A DNA stretch of 5,363 nt from an uncultured Caulobacteraceae bacterium. Lineage in GTDB: Bacteria; Pseudomonadota; Alphaproteobacteria; Caulobacterales; Caulobacteraceae. Location: contig CALFYB010000420.1 of NCBI GenBank assembly GCA_937952995.1, positions 1-5,363 of the forward strand, in the 5' to 3' direction. The notes under the pieces are model-generated. The model saw only the letters and a list, made by a program, of their open reading frames with translations. It had not been told where the DNA came from and searched no databases. Numbering within the stretch: position 1 is the stretch's first letter; each line of letters opens with the position of its first letter. This document shows positions 1 to 5,363 of this stretch, piece after piece. Position numbers and translations under genes: made by a program.

Positions 1-81
1 CTAGGTGCACTAGGGCCGGATATGGCAAATAGGTTAAGGCATTTAAAAGCCCCACCAAAAGATGGTTCAGTGCAGATTTAA
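1..81 (+). CDS. Possible C-terminal end of an unidentified convergent gene (partial)
   Basis: Frame 1 on the plus strand is open from the window edge to a TAA at 79-81 and would give 26 residues, including GPDMANRLRHLKAPPKDG, ending in SVQI. The other two plus frames have stops within the first 30 bases or so, and the minus strand shows nothing coding-like here. The peptide is hydrophilic and basic, as a protein tail might be, but I do not recognise it. If real, the gene converges on the carbonic anhydrase gene, with 54 bases between the two stop codons. A 27-codon open frame can easily arise by chance, so this is a weak call; the sequence left of the window would decide it. Confidence 0.3.
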   Translation, partial: LGALGPDMANRLRHLKAPPKDGSVQI

Positions 82-135
82 GCCAGATCAAAACTGCCCC
101 ACATTAGTAAAGACAGAACCGCCCGGCGCACCTTG
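82..135. other. Short convergent intergenic gap
   Basis: This stretch lies between the TAA of the possible plus-strand gene and the TAA (138-136) of the carbonic anhydrase gene. I looked for a GC-rich hairpin followed by a T run on either strand, as expected between convergent genes, and saw none that is convincing. It contains no RNA gene or repeat that I can recognise. Confidence 0.4.
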
Positions 136-783
136 TTATTTTTCTGCTTGATAACGAGCGAGACTCTTAGAGTGGGCAATAGCCAGTTCAGCGGGAGCGC
201 CAACGGTCATGCCTAAATCGTTAATAAGGCCATTTTCTAAACGGTAAGCCCAGCCATGAATAGTTAATTCTTGTCCGCGCGACCAGGCATCTTGCACGAT
301 GGTCGTTTCGCAGACATTCACTACTTGTTCGATCACATTGAGTTCGCATAAGCGATCTTGTTTTTTTGCGGTTGATAGGGCTTCCCCTAAATAGCGCTCA
401 TGCATTTGACCTACATCTTTAACATGCCGTAACCAATTGTCAGCAAGTCCGACGCGCCGGCCGCTAAGTGCTGCATGCACACCAGCACAGCCATAATGGC
501 CAACAACTAAAACATGTTCAACTTTTAGTAAATCAATCGCAAACTGTAAAACTGAGAGGCAATTGAGATCTGTATGGACCACTACGTTAGCCACATTGCG
601 ATGGACAAAGAGCTCTCCCGGAAGCAGATCAACAATCTCATTGGCGGGTACTCGGCTATCAGAACAGCCAATCCAAAGAAATTCCGGCGACTGCTGCGAT
701 GCCAACCGCTTGAAGAAGTTTGGATCAACCTCTGTCTTGGCCAACGACCATGCACGGTTTTTTTCAATAAGGTCTTTAACCAT
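136..783 (-). CDS. can: Beta-class carbonic anhydrase (E. coli Can-like, type II)
   Basis: This 215-residue protein is full length for its family and matches E. coli Can over nearly its whole length. It interconverts CO2 and bicarbonate, normally in the cytoplasm, supplying bicarbonate to carboxylases. The zinc site is complete: Cys40 and Asp42 in CSDSR, His96 and Cys99 in GHYGCAG, with Arg44 pairing with Asp42. Other family blocks are HRNVAN (61-66), HTDLNCLSVLQ (70-80), CELNVIEQV (146-154) and IHGWAY (175-180). Trp37, Arg62 and Tyr180 match the allosteric bicarbonate site described in the Haemophilus influenzae enzyme, so type II regulation is expected. The ATG at 783-781 is preferred because GGAGG lies 10 bases upstream and the family N-terminus begins there. 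The same frame continues upstream without a stop into the tadG-like gene, giving an apparent 916-residue fusion that I judge to be a frameshift artefact. GC content is lower than in the genes to its right. Confidence 0.95.
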   Translation of the reverse strand: MVKDLIEKNRAWSLAKTEVDPNFFKRLASQQSPEFLWIGCSDSRVPANEIVDLLPGELFVHRNVANVVVHTDLNCLSVLQFAIDLLKVEHVLVVGHYGCAGVHAALSGRRVGLADNWLRHVKDVGQMHERYLGEALSTAKKQDRLCELNVIEQVVNVCETTIVQDAWSRGQELTIHGWAYRLENGLINDLGMTVGAPAELAIAHSKSLARYQAEK

Positions 784-878
784 CGAATCTACCCCTCCGG
801 CGCTGGCGTCCACTGATAGCGAACCGAAAATCGGGCGCAAGGTTTGGCGCATATATAAACTGACCGGTCTGAGGGCTC
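784..878 (-). other. tadG-can intergenic spacer with AT-rich TTTATATAT element
   Basis: If the tadG-like gene ends at the TAG in the shifted frame (881-879), 95 bases separate it from the can ATG. This spacer contains TTTATATAT (859-851), which could serve as a -10 element for a can-specific promoter. I see no good -35 hexamer at 16-18 bases, so the promoter is only a possibility. By chance the spacer has no stop in the can frame, which is what lets the fused frame stay open. Confidence 0.3.
794..798 (-). promoter_or_regulatory. Ribosome binding site supporting a separate can start
   Basis: On the minus strand GGAGG (798-794), followed by GG and then TAGATTCG, precedes the ATG at 783-781. 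The 10-base spacer is slightly long but workable. It matters because it argues that carbonic anhydrase is translated from its own start rather than only as the tail of a fused protein. Confidence 0.6.
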
Positions 879-2886
879 CTATTGGGTTAGATGCAGGTTG
901 CGCGCAACCAAGTTGTTGAACACGTCGCTTAACCCACCGCTGCTCGTTGAAATGGCGTGACCTGGAGCAGGCGCGCACGCGGTCGCTAGTGCGATCAGAC
1001 GGATCTGTAACATCGACCAGAATAAAATAGACATCGATGCCATATCTATCGCGCATGATATTGCAGGCCGAGAGGGTCATATTATCTGCGGCCATATTAT
1101 TGAGAATGCCGAGGTTCGGTGATCTCCAGCAATTGCCTGCTGCAGACCGCCCGGTATTGGTGCATCCGTAATAGCCCTCATATTGCGTGGGCGCTTCGTT
1201 CTTACCATCGGTCAAGATCACCGCGATCTTATAGGATTGGTTCGATTTAAACGGTGACGGTGCCTGTTGGTCGGTCATGCCCCAAAACTGTTTCCAATAG
1301 CCGCTCGGTGACAGGATCCTTAACCCCCAAAGCAGACCCACGTCGGCTTGGGTGCCGCCCGGAACCGGATACATCTCATCCAGCTTATCCAAAACCTGCT
1401 TTCGGTTTCCCGAGAGCGGCAAGATTGAAACGGGGCAGTTGAGATTTGGCCCTGATATCGGCATTGCCCGCGTCCATGCCGGGGTGGTCAGCCTCGTAGT
1501 CGCATAGGACGGGAAGGCGTCAATCTCCCAGCCGCATATTGCCCCGCCCGCATTAAGGTAGTCGGGTTCATTCGGATCTGAGAGGCAAGCAGGCAGGGTT
1601 GAGCTCGAGATAGGACGATTGCTCGCGTCCCTGGCCGATGAACAGGCCCGAGGCCGACTGAAATAGGCGTTCAAGGTGCCGTTCGCGTGGATCGCGCTGC
1701 TTTGGGTGCAAGACACTAACCCCGAATAGACGGTGTTTACGCACTGCAGAGCGACAGAACGGTAGCGCGCTGAAAGCCAATCATGGGGGGATAGGGGATT
1801 ATAGGCCTGACTTGCCGAACCGCTCGACGCATAGATTGGTCCGGGCCGGCTGAGCCATCCCAATGGGACCGGCGGTGGCGGCGGAGGTGGGCTCGGAGGT
1901 GCCGGTGGCCCGGGCGGTACGTCCGCATAGGCTGTACAATAAGAAAGATTAGTCGGGTTTGCCGACGACTCCAGCAGTGCCGCTGGAAAACGCGTCGGGG
2001 GAGGGGCGTCGCTAATCGGCTGGGTCACTGTGCCACTGGCAGAAACCTTAACCTCGTTGTCCGCAGACCGAATGCAACCGCGCCACCTCGTCGGACGGGA
2101 CAGATCTAACAGCCTAGCGGATGTTAGGGCGACCGTTGCGTTGCGCGGCTCAGCCAACACGCTGAGGCGATCGAGGGCAGGGGATTCAACCTCGCGACCC
2201 GAGCCTGAAATGGGGGGTGTGCTCGCAGCAACGGCCGCAGGGTCCGTCGCCAAAATGGCCTCTGAATTGATATTAACGACCGTTGTCCACGGAACCACAC
2301 CGATCTTCACGCGGTCGCCGCCCAAGGCGTAGACCTGATTCACGTAGTTTTTGGCCGCCTGCCGCATGAGCGTAAATCGCCCACCTGTGAACATTGAAGA
2401 GGTATTGTCCAATATCAGGGCGATCTCGACCGGCTTGCCGCCAGAGGCCGCCTCTGCCGATGCGCGGAAGGGGAGCTCCGCGATGTTAAAAAGTCCTCCA
2501 AAAATATTGGGGGAGGCCCCGGTTACGGTCAAAACAATCTTGCCGCCGCTGACGTCCACCTGCTGTGACCAAGCCAGATGTTGGATCTGATCTGACCGCC
2601 CTCTTAGCGAAAGATCTAAACTGGCCTGAGCTGCAAGGTTAGCGGCGGCCATCCGCACTGAGCTATCCGACAGGCTGTTGGCAAAATAGACCTTAGCGCC
2701 CGCTAAGACCGCCGTGTCTGCGGCCTCTTGTACGAAGGCCTTGGTCGACACAAAGCGACGGTAGTCTACCGCTGCGCCAAGTGCCAACGTGATCGGTATG
2801 AGGCAGGCCGCGACGATAATGGCCACATTGCCACCGTCCGCCCCGAGTACTTTTTTAGAAAACCGAGAGTTCAGCCTTGCTTCCAT
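879..2886 (-). CDS. TadG-like membrane-anchored VWA protein, frameshifted near its 3' end
   Basis: This protein resembles TadG, an envelope component of Flp/Tad pilus assembly. Residues 17-64 form the Tad-like N-terminus: a GGN motif, one membrane helix (about 20-41, AIIVAACLIPITLALGAAV) and DYRRF...QEAADTAVLAGA. The VWA domain carries the MIDAS metal-site residues in DNTSS (160-164), Thr512 in GGTQAD and Asp560 in LTDG. A large cysteine-rich insertion lies between the first and second MIDAS motifs. Twelve cysteines follow the helix (271, 317, 382, 393, 415, 434, 451, 484, 575, 586, 608, 640), suggesting six disulfides outside the cytoplasm. Residues 324-341 are proline-rich, with seven prolines in a row. 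The ATG at 2886 has AAGAGG six bases upstream. After about Cys640 the frame changes: the +1 frame gives GGLSDVFNNLVARNLHLTQ and TAG at 881-879, a typical TadG ending. Read literally, the original frame continues to 136. It probably shares an operon with the paralogue upstream. Confidence 0.85.
896..909. repeat. Perfect 14-base palindrome GGTTGCGCGCAACC
   Basis: The two seven-base halves GGTTGCG and CGCAACC are exact reverse complements with no spacer. It lies in the last codons of the tadG-like gene, upstream of can, where an operator for can could sit. There is no loop and no following T run, so it is not a standard terminator. It may be a chance palindrome. Confidence 0.35.
938..969 (-). 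other. Probable +1 frameshift site at the end of the tadG-like gene
   Basis: Up to Cys640 (TGC at 969-967) the frame starting at 2886 is clearly TadG-like. From GGT at 938 onward, the frame one base over encodes GGLSDVFNNLVARNLHLTQ and stops. Moving from one frame to the other requires skipping one base, so this sequence has one extra base compared with the expected gene. Candidate spots are the short runs CC (966-965), GG (962-961) and TTT (952-950), or just after HFN (954-946), since HFN itself resembles the family's conserved H-aromatic-F/N segment. The sequence cannot tell a mutation from a sequencing error. Confidence 0.7.
1864..1917 (-). other. Proline-rich segment in the TadG-like protein
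   Basis: Codons 324-341 encode PPGPPAPPSPPPPPPPVP, including seven consecutive prolines written with mixed codons (CCA, CCT, CCG). The mixed codon use argues for selection on the protein rather than DNA slippage. It lies between Cys317 and Cys382 of the VWA insertion. The paralogue has a different, arginine- and lysine-rich sequence at the same place. Consecutive prolines normally require elongation factor P for translation. Confidence 0.85.
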
Positions 2887-2928
2887 GCTCAGCCTCTTTC
2901 GTGAATATCAATAATTTTAACTATTGTT
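2887..2928 (-). other. Operonic spacer between the two TadG-like genes
   Basis: The 42-base gap is AT-rich and contains AAGAGG (2898-2893) six bases before the downstream ATG. There is no terminator hairpin with a T run, so co-transcription of the two paralogues is likely. Confidence 0.5.
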
Positions 2929-4905
2929 CTATCGCGTGGCGCCATCGTTTGGCGCTGGACGCAGCAAATCATTAAATGAAGATTTCAACAATAGTTCGAG
3001 ATCTTCTCCGCTTGGTGTCAAAACATTATTCTCTGACCCAGTGCACTGGGCTGCCAAACGTCTAGCGTTGGGGTCCGAACCGTTTGTCAATATGACATAG
3101 ACCTTGATGCCATAGGTTTCGCGCATCACCTGGCAAGCGGACAGGGTGAGGGCGTTTAGGCTGGATAGGTTGAGATTGGCGACATTGCCCGAACGCCAGC
3201 AGGCACCGCTGCCGCGACGGCTTTCACGCGTACAGCCATAATAGCCTTCAAAATCGAGCGGCGCTTCATTGCGGCCGTCGGTGATGAGGACCGCTATCTT
3301 GCGATTGGCCGGGCCGAAGCCAGATGCCCTTTGCCGCTCGTCTAATCCCCAAAACCGTGTCCAATAGGCACTAGGAGAGAGCGTGCGCAGCGCCCAAATC
3401 AGCCCGACATCCGATTGGCTACCGCCTGGGACTGGATAAAGCTCGTTCAACTTATCCAAAATCTGACGTCGGTTGCTCGATAGGGGAAGGATTGATGCCG
3501 GACAGTTGAGGTTGGGACCGGCAATGGGTGTGTAGACCTGACCCCAAACGCTCCGCTCGACCGGCTGAAGGGCGTCGGTTCCCCAAGGACAGATTGCTCC
3601 ACCCGACTTGAGATAGTCGACCTCGTTTGGATCTGACAAACAGGCCCGATTGACCCCGGTTTTAACCGGGCGACTTGAGGTCAGCTCGCTAGAGCAGTCT
3701 TGGGTTACAGGCTGAAAGGCATTGAGGGTCCCATTTTGGTTGCCGGTCACGGCACTTGGGCCTGTCTGGTCGAAACATTGGTGGATTGAGTTGGAGTAAC
3801 TCCATTTCACACATTGTCTGACGAGCTCGGCCTTATGAATGCGCTTCCTACCGAAAGCGGCAGGTCGGCCCGATCCGCGAAATTTGGCCTGGGTTGGCCG
3901 ACCTGAGTCTGTATTGTCTGTCTCGGGGACCTGATCGATCATCTGATAGGCCAAACATTGTCCAATGAACGGTGTTTGGATGCTCGAACTCAGCAGGGCT
4001 ACAGGCCAAACACCGTTGCGCGGTGGCTGGTCATCGATCGGCTTAACCACGACATTGTCTGCATCAATCTGAACCTCACCGGGTGCGGAGCGAACACAGC
4101 CACGCCATTGGGTCGGACTGGACAGCTCGGCTAAACGATCGGGGAGGAGGGACGGCGAGGGTTCTGTCGGTTCCGCAATGACGGCCAGCCTCGATTGAAA
4201 GGGCGGCAGCGGTGAGCGTCGAGAGCCTGTGGCCAAATAATCAATATCTCTAACCGCTGAACCGTCTACCGGCTCAACCGCCTCCGAGTTGATATTGACG
4301 AGTGCGGCCCAAGGGATGATCGAGATCTTTACGCCAGATCCCGCCGCATCGATAAGATCGTTGACATAATCTTTCGCGGCACGCCGCATGGCGGTGAACT
4401 GATCCAAATCGGTCAACGAGCTGGAATTATCGAGGATCAGCGCGACTTCGAGCGATCGGCGGGTTGGGTCGACCGAGGTTGAGACCTTTATGGGAACAAG
4501 CTGAATGAGGGGCAGGGCGCTCAGAATAGTGGCGCTGTCGGCCATAACATCCACATCAAAGCGCCTCTCAACGGGGTCTGCATTCACCTTCCAGGTGACG
4601 TTTCTTACCCGCCGCTGCGAGCTTTCCCACTTGTGCAGAATGTCGCCAACCTGTTGCTCCCCGGCAATTTTCCGGTCGACCTCGGCGATGTTTCGATTGG
4701 TAAAATAGACGAAGGCGCCTTCGACGGCGGCACGGTCGGAGATGGTTTGCAGCGAGTCACGCGCTTCATCATATTTTTGGAATTGAAGGTAACTGCCGAA
4801 AGCAAAACTTAGGGGTATCACCGACAGGGCGCCGGCCCAGACCAATCCAGTCCGAATTTTGCGACCCCAAGACGATCCATCAAGGGTTCGGCCGCGACGA
4901 TCCAA
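2929..4905 (-). CDS. TadG-like membrane-anchored VWA protein (upstream paralogue), TTG start
   Basis: This protein of about 658 residues is a tandem paralogue of the downstream TadG-like protein. Numbering below is from the TTG at 4920, the longest possible start. One membrane helix lies at about 24-44 (TGLVWAGALSVIPLSFAFGSY), followed by an amphipathic Tad-like segment. MIDAS residues are in DNSSS (164-168) and Asp548 (ITDG); the usual Thr is Ser501 (GGSQSD). All twelve cysteines (275, 322, 370, 382, 409, 427, 444, 473, 563, 574, 596, 626) match those of the neighbour and there are no others. In the block starting GPNLNCP (468-525) I count 44 of 58 residues identical. The tail ends differently and lacks the LxLTQ ending. 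Preferred start is TTG at 4905, with GGAG six bases upstream; the in-frame TTG at 4920 has no Shine-Dalgarno and a TAG lies just upstream. It probably acts in the envelope with its neighbour, perhaps in Tad-type pilus assembly, but this is inferred from family only. Confidence 0.85.
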   Translation of the reverse strand: MDRRGRTLDGSSWGRKIRTGLVWAGALSVIPLSFAFGSYLQFQKYDEARDSLQTISDRAAVEGAFVYFTNRNIAEVDRKIAGEQQVGDILHKWESSQRRVRNVTWKVNADPVERRFDVDVMADSATILSALPLIQLVPIKVSTSVDPTRRSLEVALILDNSSSLTDLDQFTAMRRAAKDYVNDLIDAAGSGVKISIIPWAALVNINSEAVEPVDGSAVRDIDYLATGSRRSPLPPFQSRLAVIAEPTEPSPSLLPDRLAELSSPTQWRGCVRSAPGEVQIDADNVVVKPIDDQPPRNGVWPVALLSSSIQTPFIGQCLAYQMIDQVPETDNTDSGRPTQAKFRGSGRPAAFGRKRIHKAELVRQCVKWSYSNSIHQCFDQTGPSAVTGNQNGTLNAFQPVTQDCSSELTSSRPVKTGVNRACLSDPNEVDYLKSGGAICPWGTDALQPVERSVWGQVYTPIAGPNLNCPASILPLSSNRRQILDKLNELYPVPGGSQSDVGLIWALRTLSPSAYWTRFWGLDERQRASGFGPANRKIAVLITDGRNEAPLDFEGYYGCTRESRRGSGACWRSGNVANLNLSSLNALTLSACQVMRETYGIKVYVILTNGSDPNARRLAAQCTGSENNVLTPSGEDLELLLKSSFNDLLRPAPNDGATR

Positions 4906-4911
4906 AGGTGA

Positions 4912-4915
4912 CTCC
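4912..4915 (-). promoter_or_regulatory. Ribosome binding site that sets the TTG start at 4905
   Basis: GGAG on the minus strand (4915-4912) is followed by a six-base spacer TCACCT and then TTG (4905-4903). This lies inside the longer reading that would start at TTG 4920. No ATG or GTG in this frame lies close enough to compete, and the frame is closed upstream by TAG at 4929-4927. Confidence 0.65.
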
Positions 4916-4963
4916 TGCAAGACGATCTAATGTAAATAGACCAATCCTGCAGGGTTTGAGATG

Positions 4964-4993
4964 AATATATTTAAACTCTATTGATTATAACAA
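4964..4993 (-). promoter_or_regulatory. Possible promoter of the tandem TadG-like operon
   Basis: On the minus strand TTGTTA (4993-4988) and TATATT (4969-4964) are 18 bases apart and resemble -35 and -10 boxes (four and five matches to the consensus). A TATAAT also occurs at 4989-4984 but has no good -35 partner. A small dyad TGATT-N5-AATCA (4982-4996) overlaps the -35 box. The gap is strongly AT-rich, so chance matches are likely and confidence is low. Confidence 0.3.
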
Positions 4994-5021
4994 TCACTAT
5001 TACTAAAATGGACTCGAATAA

Positions 5022-5363
5022 TTATAGTAGTTTAAACAATAATTCGCCAACCCCCGCAATCTCCGCCTTTACGGTTTCATTGCGTTCGATCGGGCCAACA
5101 CCCTCAGGCGTTCCTGTAGATATCAAATCACCGGCCGCTAGGGCCCAAAGGCGAGACGCCTGGGCAATGGTTTCACCAATCGACCAGATCATGTCTTCAA
5201 GCTGCCCGTCTTGTCGCGATTGGCCATCGACCGTCAGCCATATCTTCCCATGTGCCTGGCCTATACCCTCTTGGGATAAGGGACAGTTAGCCTTACGTCG
5301 GATGGGGCTGATCGGTGCTGATAGATCAAAGCCCTTGGCGGCATCCCACGGATGCCCCTTGGC
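5022..5363 (-). CDS. Fumarylacetoacetate hydrolase (FAH) family protein, C-terminal part
   Basis: The minus strand is open from the window edge (5363) to TAA at 5024-5022, giving 113 residues of a protein whose start lies outside. The fragment begins AKGHPWDAAKGFDLSAPISP, contains a VDGQSRQDGQLEDMIW segment and the family signature GDLISTGTPEGVGP, and ends with EIAGVGELLFKLL. This arrangement is typical of FAH-fold enzymes that act on acylpyruvates or related keto acids, such as fumarylpyruvate hydrolases of the NagK type. The exact substrate cannot be decided. The acidic residues that bind the catalytic metal lie further upstream and are not visible. Its stop is 116 bases before the TTG of the TadG-like gene, and I see no clear terminator between them. 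Confidence 0.9.
   Translation of the reverse strand, partial: AKGHPWDAAKGFDLSAPISPIRRKANCPLSQEGIGQAHGKIWLTVDGQSRQDGQLEDMIWSIGETIAQASRLWALAAGDLISTGTPEGVGPIERNETVKAEIAGVGELLFKLL

Noticed and set aside
563..919. Plus-strand open frames of 118 and 80 codons (563-919 and 574-816)
   Set aside because: They run antisense to can and the tadG tail, whose protein sequences are clearly recognisable. The translations resemble no family, so they are shadows.
938..969. Programmed +1 ribosomal frameshift
   Set aside because: There is no stop or rare-codon pause in the zero frame at the shift and no prfB-like CTT TGA motif or internal Shine-Dalgarno. A simple one-base insertion or error explains it better.
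1568..2590. Other open frames of 60-100 codons inside the TadG-like gene
   Set aside because: All overlap a well-supported VWA protein, have odd compositions rich in Arg, Ser and Pro, and have no convincing ribosome binding site.
2909..2926. Inverted repeat CAATA-N8-TATTG in the gap between the two TadG-like genes
   Set aside because: The five-base arms are purely AT-rich apart from the end pair. This is too weak for a terminator or a confident operator.
4505..4805. Open frames of 66-67 codons on both strands near the start of the upstream TadG-like gene
   Set aside because: They overlap the N-terminal Tad-like region in other frames and carry no recognisable features.
4921..5045. Search for CtrA sites (TTAA-N7-TTAA) and a terminator in the AT-rich region
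   Set aside because: TTAA-like pieces and the palindrome GTTTAAAC occur, but none has the correct CtrA spacing, and no GC-rich hairpin with a T run was found.
1..5363. Mobile elements, CRISPR arrays, tRNA or rRNA genes
   Set aside because: No transposase, terminal inverted repeats, regularly spaced repeats or RNA gene signatures were seen on either strand.

Overview
The window looks like bacterial chromosomal DNA, probably from an alphaproteobacterium. That lineage is an inference from the TadG-like proteins, the operon style and the mixed GC content; no marker gene fixes it. Almost everything is coded on the minus strand, so the reading order is from right to left.

Layout, right to left. 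(1) 5363-5022 holds the last 113 residues of a fumarylacetoacetate hydrolase (FAH) family enzyme whose 5' part is outside the window. (2) 5021-4906 is an AT-rich gap of about 116 bases with a possible promoter. (3) 4905-2929 is a TadG-like protein: a single N-terminal membrane anchor plus a large, exported von Willebrand factor A (VWA) domain. It most likely starts at a TTG codon. (4) After a 42-base gap, 2886-879 is a second TadG-like protein, a clear tandem paralogue. (5) 783-136 is a complete beta-class carbonic anhydrase of the E. coli Can type. (6) 1-81 on the plus strand is possibly the tail of a convergent, unidentified gene.

The main point for a reader is the junction between (4) and (5). 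As written, one open frame runs from 2886 to 136 and would encode a 916-residue TadG/VWA-carbonic anhydrase fusion. I do not think this is a designed fusion. Shortly after the last conserved cysteine of the TadG part, the frame one base over encodes a normal TadG tail (GGLSDVFNNLVARNLHLTQ, then TAG at 881-879). The fused frame there encodes a linker that resembles nothing I know. The carbonic anhydrase has its own ATG at 783 behind a GGAGG. The simplest reading is a single-base insertion (a real mutation or a sequence error) near 969-938 that abolishes the tadG stop and by chance opens the frame into can.

Working together: the two TadG-like proteins are adjacent, share all 12 extracytoplasmic cysteines and the MIDAS metal-site pattern, and are probably co-transcribed as a cell-envelope module related to Flp/Tad pilus assembly. 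No other tad genes are visible. The carbonic anhydrase and the FAH enzyme are metabolic neighbours with no obvious functional link to that module. The carbonic anhydrase is also visibly lower in GC than the genes to its right.
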